Source: Lagopus muta (lineage: Eukaryota > Chordata > Aves > Galliformes > Phasianidae). From it: a stretch of 64,000 nt of DNA. The position numbers were made by a program, and so were the translations under genes. This document shows positions 48,701-60,700 of the stretch, piece after piece; the first letter of the stretch is position 1, and every line of letters begins with the position of its first letter. Under the pieces are notes generated by a model. The model saw only the letters and a list, made by a program, of their open reading frames with translations, made no database searches and was not told the origin of the DNA. Location of the stretch: assembly GCF_023343835.1 (NCBI RefSeq), contig NC_064437.1, forward strand, positions 1,560,001 through 1,624,000, read 5' to 3'.

Positions 48701-51700
48701 CCCAAAGGTCTTATTCACAGAAGTAATACCCAGTGCCTGAGTCTGGCAAAGCAAGGATGTAAGCAGTGCCAGCAGCAGACTAGTTCCCTCCTATGTCACT
48801 CTGACTTTCCAGGGAGACCGTGCCACCCAAGGGATGTGTGTTGGATGGTGAGACACAAAGGAATTCGTGTCTGAATGTGTGTTATAGAAAGTTATGATAT
48901 TGCATTTTGGCACAGGGAGAGAAAGGGACAACTAAGGAACATTTTTTTTTAAACAAAGGGAGAGACTAAAAGAGTCAGATTTAACTGAATGTGGCCAGAA
49001 TTAGAATCAGATCTAAAGAAATCAGATACCTCTAACCAAAATCACCAAAGGATGGGTGTTTTCTTTAGCAGGCATAATATGCTGTGCTTTATTTAGCTCA
49101 ATTAATGGCAGGTTGTTCAAAGTAGACCTCATAACCACAGGAATATGGAGGCAGGCATTCTTCATGGTCTCTTTCCTCATGTATACAAATAGCTTATTAA
49201 TTAAGAATACAACTTGAGCAAAACAAGTCTCATTGTACCATACTTCAACTGATGAACATACTTTAAGTCTGGAGACAAAAAGCTCTTTCCTGTTTAGCGG
49301 GGTTTGTGTGGTTTAGAGTCATTTCATGGTAAGCACCAGTTTGCACTTCACGGCTCCATCAGATGTAAAAGCAGCATTTTGTGTTTGCTCAAATCCACTG
49401 GAAGAGCCTCGCTTTCTTACCCATGTGGAAGGGATCGCTGTGCACAGTTGGTGAAGGACTCCTTGTTGCCTGAAGGAAAGGATCACCGGGGACATTTGAT
49501 GAACTGAGAAAGGAACCCAGGAGGTCTGGACCAGCTTGCTTAGGGCTGCTTCCAAATGGATCGAAGGCAGATGCTGGAAGACATTTTTGAGAACTCTAAA
49601 TCACCAACTTGTGCAATGACTGTGCCACAAGGCCAGCCTGCGGCAGGTGCCACCAATCTCAGCCACAGCTCTGCTCCAGCCAGTGCCCTCCTTAACAAAG
49701 GGAAAAACAATCCCAACATTTCTGTACAAGGAAGCTGGCAGGCATCGCAAACACTTGAAATTATTTGTTGCTAAGAAAAAGTTAAGTGAGCATACTGTGC
49801 TCTTTGAATCACGTACATGTTGACATGTCAGCTCTTAAACTGTAATGTAAAGGATTAGGCCAAACCAAACGGAGGAAGACCCCACACAGCCATTGGATCG
49901 AGCTCAGTGTTCTTATTTTGCCTTTGGCAAAACCAGTCACCTATTGCAGAGACCCTCACCTGCTCAATTACACATGGTCTCTACTTGCCCTTCTCCGTTT
50001 ACTTAGTCCTCCAAAAGATTCCTCTCCCTAATAATCTATTCAACCATTCTTTCTACCAACCTGATTTCAATCTTTGGAGCAATAAAAAATAGTAACAATT
50101 TTTAAAATCTTCTTATATTGCTTATCATGTCTGCTGAATGGTCAGAAACAGCAAAGTGTGTCCCTGTATTTCACAGCCCAAGACCACCATCCTAGCTCCA
50201 AACCCCTACTGTTAGGAAAAGAAATCCAATCTAAACTGCTGCAGGTCTGACCAAGACCCAAGTGGCTAGGTTTTCTTGATTGTTAATTAGCAAGAATTCT
50301 CCTCACATACATTATTGGATGCACAGGAAGAAGGGTGACTTCCAGTGCCTATAATGTAAGAAAGCCAGCCAAGCATCTGGGTGAGCTCCCCAGAGACTTA
50401 AAGAAACAAACTGGCCAATCTGCTCGCGTTGGTGGCTCCAGCCTCAGAGCAGAAGAACCGGACGGCCTCTCGGGGTCCCTCAGTCCCTCACTGTCTCCAT
50501 GAGAAGCACACCCAGAGAGGAAAGCAACACCCAGAGGAAAGCAACACCCCCCGCGGAGCCGGCGTTACCTTCTCCCACCCTCGGGGATGGGGACGGAGAC
50601 GCCGAGGCCGCGGAATGCCGAGGGGTGGACTGCACCGATCCGGGCCCCGCCATGTGAAAGACCTCATCGGCAGCAGGCTGTGTGCTCTGCCCCTGGGATC
50701 CCGGCCCGCCAACCCCAAACAGATCGCTCAGCAAGTCCGAGTTAGAGGGTGCAGCCGCCGGCTGCGAGGGAAAGGTTTTGCTCATGGGGCTGCCATCCAG
50801 CCCCAGCAGGTCCACGTCCTCAGGCGGAGGCGGTGCTGGCAGCTCTTGCTGCTTTTTGCCATGTTTTGGTGTCCCGTGGGGTTTGTCGCCGCTGGCATTG
50901 CTGTGTTGACTGGAAAGGGACAAGAGTTCATCATCTGACTGTTCGCTTTCCTCATGCACCAATGCTGCTCGGTCCTCTGAGGTGGGGTGAGAGCTACTTT
51001 TGTCAGATTTCTGATCTAAAATAAAATTAGGTAGCCGTTAGTTTCATCGCAAAGCTCCCATAGAAATCAGCTTAAATGCAGAACAAGAAGCTATCAAGAA
51101 ACCTTTCAGAATGCTGCTGTGGTAAAGATTTAAATTGAGGTCTTTTCTGGGCTGCGTGCTAAGCGGTCAGTGTTATTGATCAGGAACACAGGGGGAGGCT
51201 AATTGGCTCTCTTCAAGCCCAGAGAGCAGTGAGTGCCACCCGCACAGAGCAGAGCTGCACAGGTTTCTGGGTCATGACCAAGCACTGAGCCTATCTCCAG
51301 CCATGGCCCAGAGCCTGGGCTCATTACAAGTAGTAGTGACACAAATCACCTTCTGGCATTGCCCACGGGACCTCCTGTGCCCAGGTCCTGCCCGCACATC
51401 CCCAGTGCAATGCCCCCGTGCTGTGGACAGGCACCCAGCTCACTCTCAATGCTATGTTCTCCCAAGTACAGTATTAGCAAAAAGCACCTTTATGCTGTTT
51501 CAATGCCAAGGATGCCTAGGGTGAAGGTTTATACTGGAGCTGTGTCAATAATCGGTCACGTACAGCGCGAGAAGGCAATTTCTGAAGAGAATGTTGTAGG
51601 AAATTAATTTCCACTCAATTGCAACATAAGGGTGTGACCAGCAGCACAGTGATCTAATGCACAAGGCATGCCACAATCAGATCCCTCAGCAAGCCTCCAT

Positions 51701-54700
51701 GCTCCAGGGAGGGGGGAGAGAGAAACAAGTTGTTTATCTCATTCTAAGCAACTTGACTTAAAGGCTACACTGCGTACCTTGCCAGCTGAGAGATGAGAAG
51801 AATGCACTCTGTCCAACATTCCTGATGTTATCCTGGGGTGAATCAGTGGGACCTTTACCTGCAGCACAGAGCACCAAAATAAACAAACAAATAAATAAAA
51901 GAAAGAAAAAATAAAAGAAAGCCCCAAATCAAGTGAGTAAAGCTGTGCGGCTCCCACCTGCCAAAGCAAGAGTGTCCTGATGCTCCTGATGAGAGGAGAA
52001 GAGAATGGTTGGATTGATGTCTTTTGTTGTGAAGTTCTCCCACGGAGGAGTTAACTCTGTTTGTCTATCAGTAGATTGTATTTCTATCTCCAGTATAACA
52101 TGGAAAAGCTGGGGATATTTGTCTGGAGAGTCACAGGCATCCAGTTCAGGTCTAAATGGGAAGAAGCCGGTCAATTCCAAAGGAACAGATGTTTCTACAA
52201 ATCTACATCATCTTTTAATATATATGCACGCACACAGACTTTCATTTGTGAATATTCTCCTTTAGCCTTTTTAAGACTTTTATGTTCCAGGTTTGATTAA
52301 TGTTCAGCTTAAAATACTCACTTGGTGAATTTTAATGTGGTTGTTCCCAGGGCTATAAATCCAGTATGAAATTGAATTTGGAATATTTGTGTGTTGGTCA
52401 TCTGAAAAACAGAGCACCTTAATGAACAAGTGCTTAAACTCATGAAATTCAAATATTTGCTTATATTGCACATGCAGATGGTTAAGTTTACCCTACTACC
52501 AGTTACTATATAGATTACTGCTGCATAAGCTAATTCATTCTGTTCGTTCTATAGGAAGTAGAACTTTCCCTTCTCAAACTCCAGTATTTCCATCTGCCTT
52601 TAATTTTGCTGCTGCCCTGACAGAGGAGTGCCTTCACAGTGTTTGGGAACATGCCCTCATTGCCAGGACCTACTTGGCCTATTCTTGCACTTAAATGAAA
52701 CTGATATCTATTTCCACTGAATACAGTGGAGCAACAGGTAGCCCAGGAACATACAAGACCATTTCATTCACAGTAGGAACTCCAGTAAAGCACTGCCTGT
52801 ATATAGCAAACAGCACCAGTAATGAGCTAAGAAGAGAAACATTCATCAGTTGCTCTGCAATTTTTGCCTGTTATCCATAACATTCAAAAAGGTGAAGGCT
52901 GTTCTAGAACAAGCAACTCTGACACCATCCAGGAGGGATGGCTCAATCAGTCATAATCACTGGAGCTAAAGAAAAAATATTCTCCCATCTTCTTAGAGGG
53001 CATAAACAGAGGTTTTGGTGGTGTTTTGCCTGTACCAGTTGCTGATGGGTTGGTTTCTATCTGCTGCATCACGTGGAAGGATCCTACATCCTATCAATAT
53101 ACACTCTAAAGAAACACAGGGAGCATCAAGGACTTCCCCAAATGCTCTTTGTTTTCACTTGGCATCGCTCTGATTTATGCTAAGTCTGTGCTCAGGTAAG
53201 GAAGCCTTCTATATCATGAGTGCCATCTGCATTCTTAGACCCAATATTCAGGCCCCTCTTAGTTAGCTACATTGCCTCTATCATGCAAGAGAAATTAAAC
53301 AAACTCCTACTTTTGCTTGAAGGCGTCCCCCTATGGTTGACCTCATATGGTAGACAGAAACAACAACATCTCCATGGACAGTGGCTCCCAGTGGAATTAG
53401 GACTTTCCCTTCTTGCACACGGTATTCTCTTCGAGGGGACAAGAAGGAAATCCACAGTTAAGCTCCCTTCTACAACACCATTACCACCCAACCCCAACAT
53501 CAACATCAAAATTACCATCTCGCTCAGGTTGAGCCAACAGAGTCATTCTGCTCAGTGTGAGGTTGAGTTGAAATAGAAACACTTCACAGGAGAAACTATC
53601 GTAGCACCAAACCATCTCAGTGAAGGTACCCAGCTGAGATACCTTCAAACTGACCCTGGCAGTTTAATTCAATAGTAGGCACCAATCTTCAATTAATATC
53701 CGCACCCCATGATTTATCAGACAGTCTGGCAATGGCCACAGCACAGACACTAGACACCTTACAGCAAAGCATCCTAAGGATGGTAGGAGAGCACAGCAAC
53801 TCACTTCATCCTCTCATACTCTTGGGATGTGGTCAGGATTCTGGTTTCTCCACTGAGGATGTCGCAGAAGGGCCGGCAGCCATTTCTCTGCTTGTTGAAA
53901 CAGGGGACTGGGCTGAGGGTGACTGACTTGATAGTCATAGGCTTGCAGTGAGGAATGACGGGCTTGTCTGCTATTAGATCGCAAATGTATCCTATGTATC
54001 TGCAGATAGAGAAAGTCATCACTGAGACCTTCATCCCAGGTGATCAGTTTTCATTCTATTTTACGTGCACATGCCATGTGAAGTACTTAGTCATGGATCA
54101 TTATTTCTCCACACATAACACTACATCTTCTGTTTGCTCTGACAGGCAGTGCTGCCTCTGCTTCATGAAAACTATGAACAAGACATTTTTACAGTGTAAA
54201 CATTATAAGGATGAAGCTGGTATTGGGAGGGGGATTCACCAAAGCCCTATTAACTACAGACCTGTCAGCTTTCCTGAGCCAGAGCACAAAGCTATTGTAA
54301 GATTTGTTTCTATTCCTCCATTACTGTTACAATGTGGGTGAAATGGAAGTGGCCATAAACATCAGTTACGACCTGCCAAAGCTAAGTAGCATGGCTAATG
54401 CATGAGCACTACTGCTGCTGCAATAGGAGTCCTGCATTTTAACACTGTTGCCTCCTGCTGGCACCTTTGGGACTGGGAGGACAGGATGTGGCACGAAGCA
54501 TATGCATCCTTCAGCTCACATTATTCCGTGAAATAACACAGTAACTCAGGTTGGAAGAAATTTCTGAAGGTCATCTTGTCCACCTCTCTGCTCAGCACAG
54601 GACCAACTTCAGCACTGCATCCAGCCTCAGAGCTGGACTATGCTGCTCACGGTGATCCCCAGCCAAGGATCTCAGAAGTCAGAGATCCCACAGCTGTTCT

Positions 54701-57700
54701 GGACAACCTGCTACAGTGCCTGATTGCTACCTTACCCCCCTATTTCTGGAGAATAAAGCCGAAATGGAATGCATGTCTCAGCCTAGGAGCTGGGAACGCA
54801 TTGCCAAAACACACACGTAGCATTCAGCCAAGGCATTCTACCTCCTGTGAGATGGCCACAGTACAATTCCAGGTCTCTTTGTGTTCAGCAGCTGCATAGC
54901 AGGGCCTGGGTTAGAGAAGAGGTGACAGAAACAGAACATCGCGCTGACCAGAACTGCTGAGGCTGCACGGCCATCCTGGTAGGGAGAGCAGAGCAGGGGA
55001 AGAAATGTGTAAGTATAGAGTCAGCCTTCTGATTCCACCCAAACACTCTCCATTCTCCCTTTAGTCACCAAAATAATTTATCTGTAAAGTCTGGTAATGA
55101 GACAGCACCACAATGAATTTCCAGCCTGAGGCTTCAGTGAGCTGCAGTGGCCTGGATCAAAGATGACATTCACAAGCAGCCAAAGCTGAGGATGGCTCAG
55201 ACTTGCTTCCATGTCCAGTAAGTTTTGCCTCCAGCTGTCCCACAGGATTTGCCATGCAGAGGTGACCCAGGCCCAGCATCTACCTGAGGTTAACAGGCTG
55301 CTTGCCTTCGCAAGTTTAGCCAACTGCCTCTGAAAGGATCTCTCAGGTTCATATAAACTGAGTGGGCTTTTCCAGACTCCTCAGAAAATGTTCAAAAGGA
55401 CTCACTGCCCTTCATAGCATTATCCTGACATTCATTACCCAAAGGTCAGTAAAGGTGTTTGACTCTAGAGCTGTATTTCCAAGACTGGAGCCATCAAGTA
55501 CATCTCAGTCTGTCTGAACCCAACTCATGTCCTGCAGCCACAGCTCCACTACGTGAGGCAGGAACTGCCAGACCCAGATGTAAGATTTGCACAGTTTGGG
55601 AGCACTCATTTCCTCAGTTCCTTCCAAGTTTACCCTGATGAGGGCTGTCAGCCTCCTGAATTTAATTTAGGCTCCAGGAACAGAACAGAACTGTCCTCTC
55701 GGGCATTACAGTCAACATCAAAGGTTATTCGGGGTAAATTACAAGCTTCTCATACAGAATGACACCATCCTCACACATCAGGCCTGTGTTCCCATCTTGA
55801 ATCATCTTTATTGGGAAGTCAGCAGGACATGAGCTATGGTGCACAGTGCAAGGCAACTGTGAAAAAGAAAAGCAACTGGACATCTTCAGCCACGTTTGAC
55901 AAGCAGCCACTGCAGGAGACTAACAACCTCAGGGTTAGAGTTAAACAGAACTCCCCTCTATGCATTTGCTTCCCTTTCTATAGGAGTTGGTTTTATCACA
56001 GTTTTTTTTTAGAAATTGTTGCCATCCTTGCCCACAGACACAACATTTGCAACATGCAATGTGACTTATGACTCACAGGTCTGAAAATGTGGTTCCTTTC
56101 TTCTGTACTTACCATACAGTGGATGACACACACGTTTTTGGGGTTCTGCTGTAGCCAGTTGTGCATGTTCTTGCAGACAGCAAAGAGATTGTGCAGACTG
56201 GGCGCCTGTCGTACCGGCCAGCTACATTCAGATACCTGCAGGAATTGCACCATGAGCACAGCCAGCTTCATAAGAGTATTAAGCAGTGCATGTTTTTTCA
56301 AATGCTTCCTGCCAATAAACGCACTTAATTCAGCAACCTAGAGTTATGGACTTGAAAGCTACTCCATCACTTCTCGTGTAATTCTGATCTCTGTCTTTCA
56401 TGAACGACAAAGGGACAAACAAAAAGGAATTCTCAGTTAAATAGCCTGGTACTGATGGATTGCCATTGGCAATACTTTGTTAACAATTACATTCCAAGCC
56501 AGATTATCTTGAGTGGCCTTCCATGGCACTCTAGTCTCACAGCTGCACACTGAGCCCGGTAAGAAGCCTTCAAACAAGTCATTCCCAGAAACTACAGCCC
56601 CGATTTATGAAGGATACTGAGCATCTGTTGCTCTCAATGCAATAGAATTTTCAAGCCCTGTTTGACAGAAATTAGAGTGATCAAAAGGAAACTTCTGCCT
56701 TAAATAAATAAATAAATAACTAAGGTATCTGTGTAAGCACAGTTAATGATACGAGCAGAGAAATGAATGACTTCTTAGAGCCGAAAACCCACAAGCTCTG
56801 AAGCATGTCTGGTTACTATTCATCAATGTACCAGCTCTGAGTCATGACACATTTCAAGAACAGTCTCTGCAGTCTCAAGCAGAACATCAAACGGACTTCT
56901 GCGGACATCCCTGCTTCATCTGGTTTTAATTGAAATGTCTTTATTGAACATCATTTCTGGCTAGAAGAAATTTAAAGGAGAAAAAAGCATTTAAGACAAA
57001 GGATTGCTTTTCTCTCTCAGCTGACGTTTGGATTCTGCTTGAAGAGAACCAGGGAGCAGGAAGAAGATTGTCTGCAAGAATTACGAGGTGAGCACAAACA
57101 TTTATTCCATTCTTCAACAGACCCAAAATACCAACACCATAATGGAGATAACAACTATTTTGAGTTATCTGGCCCAGTTCTCCTCCCGACCCCAGGAACT
57201 TCCACACCACTTCTGGCTGCACAAGATCTGCTGGCAGGCAGAGACCAAAACACCAAATACACATTGCGAGTGGCTGCTGGAATTAACATGACCAGTGACC
57301 TCTCACTGACAGTTCTCTGAACAGGCTTCACTGTCAGGCATCTGGAAAAGCCATTATGGCTTATCAAGTAAATAATACACATTTCCCAACAGTCCACAAT
57401 TATTTATTTACCCTGTCTATAATTACACATCTGTCTGCTGGTTGGCAATTAGGAAATTAAAGGCACGTTATGCAGCATTTCATTTATTTCAAATATAACC
57501 TCAGCAATTCTTGTGAAAGGCAACCGTGCAGGAAGTACCAGGAGCTCAACTGGAGCTCTGGAAGTATGCAGCTAGTGCTTGTTTTATTCCAGCAGTGGGG
57601 CTGGAAGAGCCAGGAACGTGACCCTGCAGGGAATACGAAGCATGGCTTTGTTTAATGCTAGATTTGAGTTATATGTTCTCAAACTGTTCACGTTTTCTCC

Positions 57701-60700
57701 AGCAGATGTGAGCTCTCCTGCTGGGCAGCGAGCGGAGCAGAGCACAACCAGATTAGAGCTCTGACTGCTTGCATTCCCTCTCCTCTGCACTGCGCTGGGC
57801 ACTCAGGGCTTTGTGCCCCCACCTCGAGGCAGACAATGGCCCCACAGGGCATTCACTGTCATCTCCCTCCTGCACCATGGCACATCGTGACCCTCTTTGG
57901 TCTTAGAGCACAGGAGATCTGAAGGAGATAGAAATTAGGAAGCCATTCCCTTCAAAGAACAAGTGTCTCTCTCAAAACTTGAGCTCATCCAAAGCAGAAG
58001 ATACTCTCCAGGTGATTTCACTTTCTTGGTGGCCTGTTAGTATCTTATTCCCCACTAGAGATGAGGTTCAAATTCATATTTACAATTCTTTTGTGTTTCA
58101 TCTCATCTCACGCATTTTGTTGTGCACATTTCATCTTTCTGAGAGATACTTGGAGGCTGTATTTCCTAGCTCATCACCTGAAAGTAGAATGTTTTATTGA
58201 AAGATCCATCATTTCCTTTGTGTGTGTGAAAGCAATACAAAGCTCTTGGTCAGATTCAGGAGTGACATACAAAGTAGCTGGCAAGTCTCATAGGAAGGTA
58301 GGAGATGAAGTACAGGGGATGGAGGAGTAATGGCCAGGTCAACTAATATACCAAGGGGTGTTTGTTTAAAGCTGGGCTGTCAAAAGTAGATTTGTCTCCT
58401 CTCACTGACACTGATGCACCAAACCCAAGCAAGACAGAAGATTTACAGCCCTTTTTAATTAGCTTTTCTTGTTGATTTACTTCATGACCTCATATTTGAA
58501 GCCATGACTGCTTACTAATTGCTGGGAGATCTGCTTCCAGTGAGTGGCTATCTGTGATCAGAGCAATTGCTGAGGATAGACTCGGCTACACCTCAAGCCA
58601 ACACGAGGCATGGGGCTCACCCCAACAGAGGGGTCAGTCCAGCAGCTGATGCTGCCTTTTCAGTTGGAGTTAATGAAAGATAGAAAAAAGAAAATCATCA
58701 CTCCCTTGTGGGAGAGGGAATAAACAGGAAGCTTTCTGAAAGATGAGATTTAATCTTGCATTTCAGCAGCATTATTTTGTAGAGATATCCTCTAAAAGCC
58801 ATTGATGAACCACAGCCCTGAACTGCTCCCATATGACATCCTGGTTTTAGAGAAGGAAAGTGGGACAGAGACTGGAGGTGTATTCTTTAATTGTAACATG
58901 CTATAGAAAAAGCCAAAAATCCACCTTAGATGCAGTTCCCAGCCCCATGCTTTGTGTGCTAAGTCCTCCTGCTTGACTAAACACAACTGGAGGACTCTTC
59001 AACATGAAAACAAAGTACCTTCTTTTATTGATCACTTATTTCAAAGCACTTTTGTTAGAAACCTTGCAAGGCCATCTTCAAATTCCTATAAAGCCCTCAT
59101 CCCCCATCAGATGATCTCACATGGTAACCCATGGCCGTAATCTGCTCCAGGCACTGCCAGCACTTGGCTATTTATTAGGAGTCCCAGTAGCAACCCACTG
59201 GGGCTCAGACACCCCACATCATACATTTGAGTCTGTGTATTAAATAAGGTGAGCTTCAGAAGGAGTAAGTGCATGAGAAACTAAAGGTTATTTCTTTGCT
59301 GCAGCTTCTGACAGCAATCATAGAATCGTTTTGTGTGGGAAGGTTCCTTTAAAGACCACCTGGTCCAAGATCCTTACAATGAACAGGGACATCCACAACT
59401 CCAGGTGCTCAGAGCCCCATCTCCTGATCTTCCATGTCTGCAGGGATGGGGATCTACCAGTGTAGGAGCCAAGAGCACACAGGCTCATCTCAGTGCAATG
59501 CCACTCTCACAGACTCCTAACACATCTCATTAATACAGGGACTAAATCTCTTTAGTCCCTGTAGCCCTGGGTATCAGCTAAAACCCAAAAAAGACCACAG
59601 CAGCTTTAAAACACCTATAATTCCTTTTCCACCTTATTACATTCTGCCACACACAGGAGAGACAGGAGCAGGTTCTTTTGCCACCTTTCAGTTTCCCCCC
59701 ACTGCTATCAATCCCTTGGAAGATATACTCACCCTGTTGTGAAACTTGGCACTGCGATAGTACTTGGGTGACAAATTGAAGACTGTGTAGTGGTCAGGGT
59801 GTCTGGAATCCAGAAATGTCCGGACATCTTCAATGTGGTTCCTGAATCCCAGCTCAACGCCTTCAGCCGGAAAAGACATCACTAGAAATGTTAAGAACAA
59901 GCTAAACTGAGCCTGTACCATTTCATGCTTATGAACCTCTGAACCCTGAGACACTACAAGCTCTATATATCTGGTAAGCAGCACTTACCTATGATTCTCG
60001 AGGTAATGTATGAAATATCTAGCTCTCCCTTGGTGTAACTAAAAGGAGACAAAGAAGGAGACAGATGTTACACACGTATTTACAGAACACAGTGCTTTAC
60101 AGGAACCAGAACAGTATTTTCCCACTTTCAATGCAAGGAAGAGAATGATCTTAGAACTGATGACTTGTACTTCATCTTTGTGTTTTAAGCAGAAGCTATA
60201 GATAGCTTACTGTAGACGGTGACCCAGCCTTCCTTTTAAGTGGACCCCCGGTAAAGTCCCTTTTCCCTTTTGTCATTAATTTTCAGTGCCAGTTTTCAGA
60301 AGAAATCTCTAGCAATTAAGCACTTAGTCTATCAAGGCCTCTGAGGAGTTGCATACATTACATGTCTTTAATTTACTGTAGCCCCACATTCCTCAGAGGA
60401 CGATGGAGTGCAAAGCGCAGGGACCACTGCCAGCAGAGCTGACCAAAGCAAAGTCACCTCAGCCCTTTCTTCAGCTCAAGAAGTGGCTTTAGCAAATGGA
60501 ACAGTTACATCAGCGTGAGGAGTCCCATACAACACGAGCCAACTTTCAGTGACAAACGACTCAAGCAGAGGCTGAGCAGAAGGACCCCACGGGTGTTAAT
60601 GAAGGAATCAGAGATCAAATGCCCCACTGCCATTGGGAAGGCCTTTTCCAGATTTCTGGACGTTGATCCTCATTCATTATTCATTTACTTTGGTCTCCTG

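Larger units (their letters stand above)
56236..59732. other. Large DNAJC6 intron
   Basis: A 3.5 kb intron; flanking phases (0 and 0) agree and no exon is missing. It holds a (taaa)n microsatellite at 56701-56719 and a CR1 fragment at 59318-59470; otherwise nothing recognised. Confidence 0.65.

Noticed and set aside
50429..50938. 169-codon plus-strand frame
   Set aside because: It is antisense to the large DNAJC6 exon and arises from its GC-rich, proline/serine-coding composition.
52152..52180. N-terminal extension of the auxilin exon frame (MELTGFFPF)
   Set aside because: These codons are the pyrimidine tract and acceptor of the intron; the phase of the preceding exon places the start at 52151.
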